DNA of 40,193 nucleotides from Candidatus Parcubacteria bacterium (GTDB taxonomy: Bacteria > Patescibacteriota > Patescibacteriia > Patescibacteriales > UBA12075), in NCBI GenBank assembly GCA_023132155.1, contig JAGLYP010000003.1, positions 1 through 40,193 on the forward strand. The letters run 5' to 3'. Of the stretch, positions 14,001 through 21,333 are shown in pieces (position 1 is the stretch's first letter; the number at the start of each line of letters is the position of its first letter). Below the pieces are notes generated by a model, which was not told the DNA's origin, did not search any database, and was given only the letters and a program-made list of their open reading frames with translations. The position numbers were made by a program, and so were the translations under genes.

Positions 14001-16841
14001 ATGCAAAAAAAATCTAATAAAATTTTTATTTTTTTAAAAATAATCTTTGTGTTTTTGTTTTTTGGGTTGTTTTTGTTTTTTTGTAACAATAATCAGGTTT
14101 TAAGCCAAACTTCATCAGATGCGATCGCGATAAGAATTATTCCAAATTATGAGCATTACAGCGCTAATCAATGGTATAAAAATCAAAATTTTAGCGGCTC
14201 GCCGCAAAGTATAATTGTTAATGGTTATGAAGGAATAAGAGATGGACATACCGTTTATGTCAATGTCGGAAATGTGGCGCCCGGAGGAGTTTTATATACT
14301 AATATTTATCTTATTACTTATAACCAAGACGCGGAAAATGTAACTTCTGATATTTTTGGCAACATTCTTGGCCATTGGCAGTTTAATACAAATATTACGG
14401 ATATTGGCCATTGCCGAGGGGAGAATAGTATTATTTGCGATTTGGACGAAGATTGCCCGATTAGGGATTTTTGCGATAGTTTTAAATCTTTAGTTATAAG
14501 AGATACGAAAAGATTGGAGGATTTAGCGCAAATCAGGGATGTTTTAGAGAGTTATTATAATCAAGGTCATTATCCTCGCCTTGAAGCAGGGACTTATTTG
14601 CCAAATAAGACAATTTCCGTTTGGCCAAGCTGGCAAGAAACTTTTAGCGATGAAATTGGTTATAATTTGCCGCTTGATCCGGTAAATAAAATGGGGGAAT
14701 GCTGTCCGCCTGACGCAAATAATTGCGATAAAACCGGAAATTATAACGCGAATACTTGCTGGGATGAAAATAAGAAAATTTTTGCCACTGATTTACCCAA
14801 TCAGCTTCCGGACAGCAGTTTGATTTATTTCTATAATTTTTCAATTCTTGATTACAGTTTGTGCGCGTTTCTTGAATCCGGATTAAATGTCGCTCATAAA
14901 CAACTAATAGACGCGGCTTGTCCGGAGATTTGCATTGACATAGATAATGACGGTTATGGATTATTTGCTACCGATGCTTGTATCAGCCATCCAAATATGG
15001 TTGATTGCGACGACACCAATGCTAATGTCGGCGCCGGTGGCGTTGAGGTATGCAGCGGCGGTATTGATGAGGACTGCGATGGCTTAATTGATTGCGACGA
15101 TGTTGAACAGTGCGCGGGAAACGCAAGTTGTATTGTGATTGAAGGTTGCGATTTTAACAATATTTGCGGCACAACAGAGACTTGCGACAGCTGTCCAAAA
15201 GATTGCTGTCCTTGCGGAGATGGCGAGTGTAATGAGGCTTTGGAATGCAGCGGAGGAATTTTTGATTGTACTGCGGCGGATTGCAAGTGCGGCAATGACA
15301 CGAGAAATTGCGATGAAGAATGCGATGGCGAGGCAGGGTGTGATAGTGAATGCCGATGGATTATTCCGGAGTGTACTGATCTTGATCAAGATCGTTATAT
15401 AAAAGAAACTACTAGCATAAGCAGCTGCGCTGATGTTTGCGGCGAGGGCGGCAATCAGCCATGCTTGGGTAACAATGATTGTGATGATACTGATGATCGG
15501 ATTTTTCCCGGAAATCCTGATATTTGTGATGGATTGGATAATAATTGCAGTGATTCGGATCATTCTAACGGGGTTGATCCGGCGCAAATTGATGAAGGTT
15601 ATAATGAGGAGAGTTGCGGTTATTTATGCGGGTTTGATTATGACATGAATCGTGTCGGCAGTTTGCGCTGTTGCGGTGACGACCCAGGCGAAGGTGGATT
15701 TGGCGGGAGCACTTACCAGAATCCCGAATCTTCATGTAATGATGGCATTGATAATGATTGTGACGGCACTTATGACAATAATACGTCTAATCCGACAAAC
15801 CCCGATACTGATTGTCTGGAATGTAATGCCAGCAATAATACAGATGAAAGTTTTTGGTATGTATTTACAGAAACAGATTGCAATCAATGTGATCATGAGG
15901 GCAGCGATGACGATGATCAGTTTGGAGAAGATTGGAGCGCTTATTTTGGTATGGCGGATAAATGCGATTCGGATTGCGGAGTTGTGGCAGTCAATGTCGC
16001 TTTAAGCGATTATGAAAATGGCAATGAAACAAGTTGTGACGGAATTGATAATGATTGCGACGGAGAAATTGATGAAGGTTTAATACAAATTTTTTATTTG
16101 GATAGTGATGGTGATGGTGATGGCAATCCTGATATTTCCGGAGAATATTGTCTTGGCGCGGAGCCGGGAAATTATGTGAATAATAATAATGATTGTGATG
16201 ATGATAATGATCAGATTTTTCTTGGACAAATAGAAGTTTGTGATGGGGTAGACAATAATTGTGCCAACGGAATAGATGAAGGCTGTGTTTTAAATGATTA
16301 TTGCAGGGATAGCGATAATGACGGCTATGGCGATCCAAGCGAAATGGTAAACGATTTTTCGGCGCCACTGGGGTATGTTGCCGACTGTAGTGATTGTAAT
16401 GATGATCTAGGCGCGGGCGGAAAATTTTGTTGGCCGGGTAATAATGAAACTTGCGACGGCTATAACAATGACTGCGACAGCGATGTGGATGAGGGTTGTG
16501 ATAATGATGGCGACGGTTTTTGCGATAATACAATGTTGTGGTTTGATACAACGTTAGTTTGTGATAACACAACATTAGGACCAAACGGAGATGATTGCGA
16601 TGATGATGGAGTAAACGCCGCTAATAGATTTCCGGGCAATTCGGAAATCTGCGATGGAATTGACAATGATTGCGACTCTGATACGGCTGATGGCAGTGGA
16701 GAGGCTTTTTATGAAGCAGATATAGAGATAACTTGCGATGACAACAAAGACAATGATTGTGACGGCAGTGTTGATACAGATGATTCTGACTGCGCTAATT
16801 ATTGCGTATTTACCTTTAAATTGCCTTGTGAGTTAAATTAA
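14001..16841 (+). CDS. large secreted protein with pilin-like domain and MopE-type Asp/Cys metal-binding repeats
   Basis: A 946-residue exported protein with an N-terminal hydrophobic signal or anchor (about residues 10-33). Residues about 167-300 (RDTKRLEDLAQIRDVLESYY, then HYP, LPLDPVN and DYSLCAFLE) resemble the globular part of type IV pilins and pseudopilins, without the N-terminal pilin helix. From about residue 312 to the end there are about eight repeats of the MopE-type putative metal-binding motif: DGDGYG-like, DCDD, then (E/D)(I/V)CDG(I/V)DN(D/N)CDG. The repeat region is rich in Asp and Cys and should bind Ca2+ or other metals with disulfides. No C-terminal membrane helix or LPxTG-like signal is visible. 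It has its own promoter and may be a surface adhesin or sortase client; both roles are inference. Confidence 0.8.
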   Translation: MQKKSNKIFIFLKIIFVFLFFGLFLFFCNNNQVLSQTSSDAIAIRIIPNYEHYSANQWYKNQNFSGSPQSIIVNGYEGIRDGHTVYVNVGNVAPGGVLYTNIYLITYNQDAENVTSDIFGNILGHWQFNTNITDIGHCRGENSIICDLDEDCPIRDFCDSFKSLVIRDTKRLEDLAQIRDVLESYYNQGHYPRLEAGTYLPNKTISVWPSWQETFSDEIGYNLPLDPVNKMGECCPPDANNCDKTGNYNANTCWDENKKIFATDLPNQLPDSSLIYFYNFSILDYSLCAFLESGLNVAHKQLIDAACPEICIDIDNDGYGLFATDACISHPNMVDCDDTNANVGAGGVEVCSGGIDEDCDGLIDCDDVEQCAGNASCIVIEGCDFNNICGTTETCDSCPKDCCPCGDGECNEALECSGGIFDCTAADCKCGNDTRNCDEECDGEAGCDSECRWIIPECTDLDQDRYIKETTSISSCADVCGEGGNQPCLGNNDCDDTDDRIFPGNPDICDGLDNNCSDSDHSNGVDPAQIDEGYNEESCGYLCGFDYDMNRVGSLRCCGDDPGEGGFGGSTYQNPESSCNDGIDNDCDGTYDNNTSNPTNPDTDCLECNASNNTDESFWYVFTETDCNQCDHEGSDDDDQFGEDWSAYFGMADKCDSDCGVVAVNVALSDYENGNETSCDGIDNDCDGEIDEGLIQIFYLDSDGDGDGNPDISGEYCLGAEPGNYVNNNNDCDDDNDQIFLGQIEVCDGVDNNCANGIDEGCVLNDYCRDSDNDGYGDPSEMVNDFSAPLGYVADCSDCNDDLGAGGKFCWPGNNETCDGYNNDCDSDVDEGCDNDGDGFCDNTMLWFDTTLVCDNTTLGPNGDDCDDDGVNAANRFPGNSEICDGIDNDCDSDTADGSGEAFYEADIEITCDDNKDNDCDGSVDTDDSDCANYCVFTFKLPCELN

Positions 16842-16860
16842 TGAATTTAAAAACCAAGCA

Positions 16861-16900
16861 GCCTAAAGCCCTGCCCCTCGCAAGGGGCAGGGCTTTAGGC
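16861..16900. terminator. GC-rich hairpin between convergent genes
   Basis: A perfect 18-bp stem (GCCTAAAGCCCTGCCCCT arm, 16861-16878) with a 4-nt CGCA loop, much more GC rich than its surroundings. There is no U tract on either side, but its place between two convergent genes suggests a bidirectional transcription or RNA-end barrier. Confidence 0.65.
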
Positions 16901-16940
16901 GCTATGTGATTGGCGGATTTTATGTTAATTTTGTTAGAGT

Positions 16941-17378
16941 TTAGTTGGCTAAAAAATAAATTATAATGCTTACGAGCAAGCCGATTATGGATCCGATAAG
17001 CACTTGGGACGGGGTGTGGCCGATTCTTTCCAGTAAATGTGGATATTTCGCGTCCAAAACATCATCGTCTTTTAAGTCTTTTACTAAAATATTTAAAATA
17101 TGCCCATGTTGTCCCAAGTATCTTCTTATGCCAAGCGCGTCGCGAATTACTATGATTGCCAAAACAATGCTAATGGAGAATAGCGGGGATTTTATTCCTT
17201 CTTCAAGGCCGATAATTGTGGCAAGGGATATAATTAACGCGCTATGTCCGGAAGGCATTCCGGAATAGGCCATTAAATTTTTTAAGCTAAATTTTTGCCG
17301 GTTAGATTTTAGAAAAAGTTTTACTATTTGAGTTATAAATCCGGCAATAATCGGGGCTAAGAGTATGTGATAAGACAT
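16941..17378 (-). CDS. DUF212 / divergent PAP2 family membrane protein
   Basis: A 145-residue integral membrane protein of the DUF212 (YuiD-like) family, related to PAP2 phosphatases. The signatures are GMPSGHSALI (acid phosphatase-like SGH block), VIRDALGIRR, and the C-terminal ERIGHTPSQVLIGSIIGLL. The usual motif has PSSHSA; here it is PSGHSA as in PAP2 proper. Its proximity to the divergently transcribed uppP, only 33 nt away, fits a role in polyprenyl phosphate recycling, but no activity is established for this subfamily. Its promoter must lie within or next to the uppP 5' region. Confidence 0.85.
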   Translation of the reverse strand: MSYHILLAPIIAGFITQIVKLFLKSNRQKFSLKNLMAYSGMPSGHSALIISLATIIGLEEGIKSPLFSISIVLAIIVIRDALGIRRYLGQHGHILNILVKDLKDDDVLDAKYPHLLERIGHTPSQVLIGSIIGLLVSIIIYFLAN

Positions 17379-17386
17379 GGTTTTAT

Positions 17387-17414
17387 ATTTATGATTTTAG
17401 ATTTATAATTTATG
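17387..17414. repeat. degenerate 7-nt tandem array in the divergent intergenic region
   Basis: Heptamers ATTTATG, ATTTTAG, ATTTATA, ATTTATG run in exact register and include the uppP start codon. The first 24 nt match 811-834 with one mismatch. Confidence 0.7.
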
Positions 17415-18215
17415 ATTGATTGTATAATTGCGATTTTATTCGGTTTAATTCAGGGGGTAACGGAGTTTTTGCCTGTTTCAAGTTCAGGGCATCTTTTAGT
17501 GGCGCATAAATTTTTAAATTTGCCGATTGATAATGAATTGGCTTTTGACGTAGTTTTGCATTTTGCCACTTTTTTGGCGGTGTTTTTATATTTTTTAAAA
17601 GATATTATAAAAATATTAAAATCCTGGGTAAAAAGTTTTTCAGGAAAAATTGATGAAAGCGCGCAATTGGGGTGGCAAATAATTTTAGCTACGATTCCGG
17701 CGGCGACGGCAGGGTATTTTTTGGAAGATGTAATTGAAAATAAGCTGCGCTCTGTTTTTATTGTCGCTTTAATGTTGTTTGTTGTCGCTATCCTGTTTAT
17801 AATATTTGAAAAAATTAAAAATAAACAAAAAGAAATTTCAGCTATTAATTGGAAAGAAGCGCTAATAATCGGTTTTGCGCAAAGCTTAGCTCTTATCCCC
17901 GGAACTTCCAGATCCGGTATAACCATTATAGCAGGTTTGGGAATTGGTTTAAAGAGGGAAGCGGCAGTCCGCTTTTCTTTTTTATTATCCTTGCCGATTA
18001 TAATGGGTGCTAGCCTAAAAAAAATTCCGCAATTATTTGACGCTGGACTGAATAATTATGAATTTTCAATATTGTTAATCGCTTTTTGCGCCTCATTTAT
18101 TTCCGGCTGGCTAACCATTAAATATTTTTTGCGTTTTGTCAAAAGACACTCTTTAATTTCTTTTGCTTGGTATAGAATAGCATTAGCGATAATTGTGTTG
18201 TTGTTGTTTTTGTGA
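17412..18215 (+). CDS. uppP: undecaprenyl-diphosphatase (BacA/UppP)
   Basis: An integral membrane phosphatase that converts undecaprenyl diphosphate to the monophosphate on the outer face of the membrane, recycling the carrier lipid; overproduction gives bacitracin resistance. Both family motifs are present: GLIQGVTEFLPVSSSGHL near the N-terminus and PGTSRSGITI with downstream RFSFLLSLP in the second half. The length of 267 and eight or so helices are typical. The start codon is the ATG closing the heptad array at 17387-17414. The TGA stop overlaps the GTG start of mtaB. Confidence 0.95.
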   Translation: MIDCIIAILFGLIQGVTEFLPVSSSGHLLVAHKFLNLPIDNELAFDVVLHFATFLAVFLYFLKDIIKILKSWVKSFSGKIDESAQLGWQIILATIPAATAGYFLEDVIENKLRSVFIVALMLFVVAILFIIFEKIKNKQKEISAINWKEALIIGFAQSLALIPGTSRSGITIIAGLGIGLKREAAVRFSFLLSLPIIMGASLKKIPQLFDAGLNNYEFSILLIAFCASFISGWLTIKYFLRFVKRHSLISFAWYRIALAIIVLLLFL

Positions 18216-19477
18216 ATAAAAAAATAACTTATAAAATTTACACACTAGGTTGCAAGGTTAATCAATATGATTCAGCTGTTTTAAAAAGTCGTTTAAATCA
18301 GATCGGTTTTAAGGAGTGTGAAAGTTCCGCTGATTTAGCTATTGTAAATACCTGTGCTGTTACAAAAACGGCTATTCATAAGAATAGCCGTATGTTTAAT
18401 TTGGCTAAAAAAGAAAACCCAAAAGCAAAAATTGTTATTATGGGCTGTTGGCCCGAGATAGATAATAAAATTTTAATAAAAGAGCAAGCGGATTTAATTC
18501 GGGGAGTGGGGGATTATGAAAGGTTGATTAAGCGGATAAAAAGATTTTTTCCAGAGTTAAACGAAAAAAATAAATTATTAGACAGTATTGCCAGCACTGA
18601 TAGATCGCGGTATTTTTTAAAAATTCAGGATGGCTGCGAGCAGTTTTGCTCTTATTGTATTATTCCTTTTACAAGAGGCAAGTTAAAAAGCCGTAAATCG
18701 CGAAAAGTAATCACAGAAGTTGAGTTTGCCGTAGAAAATGGGTTCAGAGAGATTGTTTTAAGCGGAATTCATTTGGGATTATATGGGCGAGAAAAAGATT
18801 TTAAAGAAAAGATTAATTTGGTTGATTTAATAAACAAATTATTAAAAATTGATAATTTGGAAAGAATAAGATTAAGTTCAATAGAAGTAACAGAAGTAAC
18901 AGATGAATTAATTAAGTTGATGAGTGAAAATAAAAAAATATGCAAGCATTTGCATATTCCATTGCAAAACGGTTCAGATAAAATATTAAAATTAATGAAT
19001 CGTCCATATACAAGTGGTGATTTTCAAAAAAAAGTTGTAGAATTGCGAAAAGATATGCCGGACATAGCATTAAGCACGGACGTGATTGTCGGTTTTCCCG
19101 GAGAAACAGAAAAAGATTTTCAAGATACTTATAATTTTATTAAAAAGATAAAATTCAGCCGTTTGCACGTTTTTCCGTTTTCGGCTCATGAAAAAACCAT
19201 GGCTTTTAATTTCCCAAGTCATTTAAGCAAGGAAGTTATCAAAGAACGCGCTAAGAAACTAAGGAAATTAGGAAAGGAATTAGAAGAGAAATATAAACGA
19301 AAGTTTACAGGCAGAAATTTGGCGGTTATTGTGGAATCTAAAAATGGCGCGTATTATATTGGCAAAACAGAATATTATTTTGATATTAAATTCAAGGATG
19401 TTGATGTTGTTGATTGGTGCGGGAATGATGTGGGTGATTTGGTGAGGAAGAAATTAAAGATTACTAATATTAAATAA
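18212..19477 (+). CDS. mtaB: tRNA t6A37 methylthiotransferase MtaB
   Basis: A radical SAM enzyme of the MiaB/MtaB/RimO family that adds a methylthio group to N6-threonylcarbamoyladenosine 37 in tRNA. The N-terminal UPF0004 domain holds three cluster cysteines (Cys14 in TLGCKVNQYDS, Cys48 in VNTCAVT, Cys79 in MGCW), and the radical SAM motif is CEQFCSYC (142-149). A basic C-terminal TRAM-like region follows. TLGCKVNQ, rather than TxGCQMN, places it with MtaB and not MiaB. The start is a GTG at 18212 in a 4-nt overlap with the uppP stop, indicating translational coupling. The length of 421 is normal. Confidence 0.93.
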   Translation: MNKKITYKIYTLGCKVNQYDSAVLKSRLNQIGFKECESSADLAIVNTCAVTKTAIHKNSRMFNLAKKENPKAKIVIMGCWPEIDNKILIKEQADLIRGVGDYERLIKRIKRFFPELNEKNKLLDSIASTDRSRYFLKIQDGCEQFCSYCIIPFTRGKLKSRKSRKVITEVEFAVENGFREIVLSGIHLGLYGREKDFKEKINLVDLINKLLKIDNLERIRLSSIEVTEVTDELIKLMSENKKICKHLHIPLQNGSDKILKLMNRPYTSGDFQKKVVELRKDMPDIALSTDVIVGFPGETEKDFQDTYNFIKKIKFSRLHVFPFSAHEKTMAFNFPSHLSKEVIKERAKKLRKLGKELEEKYKRKFTGRNLAVIVESKNGAYYIGKTEYYFDIKFKDVDVVDWCGNDVGDLVRKKLKITNIK

Positions 19478-19499
19478 AAATTTGTTGTTTAGTCGTAAT

Positions 19500-19571
19500 T
19501 TGACTATTTAATTTGACTATTTTTAAAATAAGATGTAATGTGTATAAAAATCAAAAAACTATTTTTAAAAT
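19500..19571. repeat. direct repeats upstream of the orphan zinc-ribbon-like gene
   Basis: TTGACTATTTaa is followed by TTGACTATTTTTAAAAT, so TTGACTATTT occurs twice 13 nt apart (19500, 19513). ACTATTTTTAAAAT then occurs again at 19558-19571, 42 nt after its first copy at 19516. These may be tandem -35 boxes or operator sites; no clear -10 at 17 nt spacing was found (TAATGT at 19536 is weak). Confidence 0.5.
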
Positions 19572-19598
19572 GTATATAAAACAAATCGGGAGGGAAAA

Positions 19599-20033
19599 AT
19601 GGACAAAGAATTTCTTGAATTAGGAATACAAGAAGGCAGAATTTTTAAGATTGGCAAAGGTTTCTTTTTCGCAGTACAAATACCAGACGATACAGTTGGG
19701 GGTAGTGGATCTCGTTGTTCATATTGCAACGCTAGCATAGTTTGTTGTCACCAAATTTGCAGGCACTGCGATCTACCACTCATCGGTCCGTTCGGCTTCC
19801 CACAGTTACCAGAGTGGGAATTATTTACACTGGAAGAAAAAAGGATGACGGTCGAGGAAATTTACTGTCATCACGGCAACAGGGGGCGCCTGTTGTACAC
19901 AAACGTTGAGCATATTCCACTGACATTCGACGAATTGACTAAAGTTGAAGAAATAAACTATCACGACGCCGATCTTTTTCTTTTGGCGCATGAAATAGCT
20001 CCACAAAAAATCAGAGAAATTCTATTAACTTAG
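19599..20033 (+). CDS. orphan small protein with CxxC-x10-CxxC zinc-ribbon-like motif
   Basis: I do not recognise this 144-residue protein. Cys40/Cys43 and Cys54/Cys57 form a CxxC-x10-CxxC arrangement, with extra Cys49-Cys50 and several His residues (YCHHGNRG near residue 90), suggesting zinc binding. No signal peptide or membrane helix is seen. It has a strong Shine-Dalgarno site (GGGAGGG, about 7 nt before the ATG), unlike almost every other gene here, and its codon use is visibly richer in C-ending codons than its neighbours. It is flanked by direct repeats upstream and a good terminator downstream, so it forms a single-gene unit. Together this suggests recent acquisition. It could be a regulator or a phage- or plasmid-derived gene; nothing in the sequence decides this. 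Confidence 0.7.
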   Translation: MDKEFLELGIQEGRIFKIGKGFFFAVQIPDDTVGGSGSRCSYCNASIVCCHQICRHCDLPLIGPFGFPQLPEWELFTLEEKRMTVEEIYCHHGNRGRLLYTNVEHIPLTFDELTKVEEINYHDADLFLLAHEIAPQKIREILLT

Positions 20034-20087
20034 ATTCCACTGGCTATAGTAGCCATGAATCCGTAAAAATTTCTTTGAACTAAAATT

Positions 20088-20131
20088 ATACCGGTTACAC
20101 GTCTTAGTGTATAACCGGTATTTCTTTTTTT
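20088..20131 (+). terminator. terminator after the orphan zinc-ribbon-like gene
   Basis: A 10-bp stem ATACCGGTTA / TAACCGGTAT plus three inner pairs with a 2-nt bulge, followed by a T-rich tract (20121-20131). Confidence 0.85.
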
Positions 20132-20153
20132 AAAGATTATATTTGATATACAA

Positions 20154-20219
20154 AAAACACGCACAAAAAACCGTAGGGAACAAAAATTTTTGTTCCCTAC
20201 GGTTTTTTGTGCGTGTTTT
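20154..20219. repeat. 66-bp perfect palindrome
   Basis: Two 33-bp arms meet with no loop at 20186/20187. The centre contains the same 24-bp palindrome (AGGGAACAAAAA half-site) as 13904-13927. The outer arms begin AAAACACGCACAAAAAA. It lies 23 nt after a complete terminator, so termination alone does not explain it. The gap 20034-20829 (796 nt) holds the preceding terminator, this palindrome, the mraZ promoter and operator, and the mraZ leader. Confidence 0.85.
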
Positions 20220-20371
20220 CGTTTTATTGTGGATAAAATGTTGAAAAGTAAGTGTTTTTTGATGATAAATTGATAGCGGGATTTTTGTTATTTTAATAAG
20301 TGCTGTTAATATCTTAAAAAATATTTATAAAATTTGCTAATATTTGTATTATATATGTTGGAGCAGGTGTG

Positions 20372-20400
20372 TTGACTTTTGGGTAAAAGTGGTGTATACT
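20372..20400 (+). promoter_or_regulatory. dcw cluster (mraZ) promoter
   Basis: TTGACT (20372-20377), an exact 17-nt spacer and TATACT (20395-20400); one of the two best sigma70-type promoters in the window. A start near 20407 gives a leader of about 420 nt before mraZ. Confidence 0.8.
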
Positions 20401-20435
20401 ATAATCATAAAGGTGAAAAGTGGTGAATTGAGGTG
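20391..20435 (+). promoter_or_regulatory. MraZ operator: GGTG direct repeats
   Basis: GGTG occurs at 20391, 20412, 20422 and 20432, spaced 21, 10 and 10 nt, so all lie on one face of the helix. The last three form 10-nt direct repeats (GGTGAAAAGT, GGTGAATTGA, GGTGAATTGC). MraZ proteins are known to bind short G-rich direct repeats with about 10-bp period upstream of their own operon. The first copy falls in the promoter spacer and the rest cover the start site, consistent with autorepression. Confidence 0.7.
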
Positions 20436-20606
20436 AATTGCAAAAAGTTAATTTAAAACAAAAAAATAATAAAAAAACAAAAAGTTGTTTTAAACAAAAA
20501 CAAAAATTTAAATAAAAATAAATTAAAACCAGCCGAGACAATACACGCTGGTAAAACACAAAAACAAAAAGCCGCGTAAAACGCGCAAGCGCATCACGCG
20601 GCAAGC

Positions 20607-20645
20607 ATGGGGATGCTTACTCTGCCTCAAAAAAAGGACGAGTAA
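20607..20645 (+). CDS. possible 12-residue leader peptide in the mraZ leader
   Basis: ATG at 20607 opens a 12-codon frame (MGMLTLPQKKDE) ending in TAA at 20643-20645. The start codon lies in helix H3 and the stop codon in the 3' arm of helix H4, so translation would disrupt both. There is no Shine-Dalgarno site. This may be chance; it is noted because position and structure coincide. Confidence 0.2.
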   Translation: MGMLTLPQKKDE

Positions 20646-20767
20646 AAACAAAAATAATTTAGGCGAAGAAGGGGTCTGATACCTGCGAAAGCAGACAATC
20701 AGCCTCCTCCTTAATCTAAAAACCCTTCCTTAATTTAAATATAAGGCTTGTCGTGTCCTTAGTAAAG

Positions 20768-20829
20768 CAGGATTTATGCGTTTGTTTAAAATTTAATATT
20801 TTAAAATGCATAAATCCTGAAATTTTTTT
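20768..20829 (+). terminator. terminator/attenuator abutting the mraZ start codon
   Basis: A 12-bp perfect stem CAGGATTTATGC (20768-20779 with 20808-20819), a 28-nt A/T loop, then AAA and seven T (20823-20829). The T tract ends directly at the mraZ ATG (20830). An intrinsic terminator here would stop transcription before mraZ unless relieved, so it is a candidate attenuator. Confidence 0.65.
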
Positions 20830-21261
20830 ATGTTTATCGGTGAATATAAACACAATTTAGACGCTAAGGGCAGGCTGGCGATTCCGGCAAAATTTCGCGG
20901 TTTGCTTAAAAAAGGAGCAGTTGTTACTCGAGGTTTGGATAACTGTCTTTTTTTATATTCTAAAAAAGAATGGGCAGAAATGGCTAAAAAAATATCTAGT
21001 TTGCCTCTCAATAAAGCTAATGATCGTGCTTTTGCACGTTTAATGCTTGCAGGCGCAATGGAAATTGATTTTGACAAGCAGGGTCGTGTTATGATTCCCG
21101 AGTATTTAAGGGATTTTGCTAAGTTAAATAAAAAAGCAGTAATTGCTGGATTATATGATAGATTAGAAATTTGGGATGAACAAAAATGGAATAAATATAA
21201 GACAGGAACAGAAAAAGAGAGTAATGCGATTGCTGAAGCACTTGGAGAGCTTGGTATTTAG
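20830..21261 (+). CDS. mraZ: transcriptional regulator MraZ
   Basis: The first gene of the dcw cluster, encoding a DNA-binding protein with two SpoVT-AbrB-like domains that represses its own operon. The N-terminal MFIGEYKHNLDAKGRLAIPAKFR and second-domain EIDFDKQGRVMIPEYLR match the two repeats of the family; the protein ends with the usual variable tail. The length of 143 is normal and the N-terminus fixes the start at 20830, directly after a T tract and without a Shine-Dalgarno site. Likely targets are the GGTG repeats at 20391-20435. The cluster continues after a repeat-bearing gap with rsmH, ftsL-like, ftsI and murF. Confidence 0.94.
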   Translation: MFIGEYKHNLDAKGRLAIPAKFRGLLKKGAVVTRGLDNCLFLYSKKEWAEMAKKISSLPLNKANDRAFARLMLAGAMEIDFDKQGRVMIPEYLRDFAKLNKKAVIAGLYDRLEIWDEQKWNKYKTGTEKESNAIAEALGELGI

Positions 21262-21333
21262 TTATAATTTTAATATTTCAGAAATCCACCGACGAAGTCA
21301 ATTTTTATTAATTTTTACACAGTTTCTCTCTTT

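Larger units (their letters stand above)
20441..20829 (+). ncRNA. candidate structured leader RNA of mraZ/dcw
   Basis: The leader between the MraZ boxes and the mraZ start contains several helices I could pair by eye. H1: ACCAGC/GCTGGT (20528-20552). H2: GCCGCGT/ACGCGGC (20571-20602) with an inner CGC/GCG stem capped by GCAA. H3: AAGCAT/ATGCTT with a GGGG loop (20603-20618). H4: TTACTC/GAGTAA (20617-20645), sharing 2 nt with H3. H5: a three-segment helix 20669-20712 ending in CTGC-GAAA-GCAG. A terminator hairpin follows. GNRA-type tetraloops and alternative pairing suggest a functional RNA or attenuator. I checked by eye for the hallmarks of tmRNA, RNase P RNA and SRP RNA and found none. Identity unknown. 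Confidence 0.45.

Noticed and set aside
15991-16584. 197-residue minus-strand ORF opposite the metal-binding-repeat gene
   Set aside because: His/Tyr/Asn-rich product mirrors the repeated GAT/TGT codons of the sense strand; no independent signal.
20314-20604. 96-residue minus-strand ORF in the mraZ promoter/leader region
   Set aside because: Low-complexity Phe/Leu-rich product of A-rich sense sequence, overlapping promoter and operator; no ribosome site or family.
20703-20712. CCTCCTCCTT in the mraZ leader as an anti-Shine-Dalgarno decoy
   Set aside because: It is fully accounted for as the 3' side of helix H5, and few genes here use Shine-Dalgarno sites.
20441-20829. mraZ leader as tmRNA, RNase P RNA or SRP RNA
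   Set aside because: None of their hallmark sequences were found by eye (no T-loop GGTTCGA or CCA end, no RNase P core, no SRP GGTCAGG...GGAAG loop).
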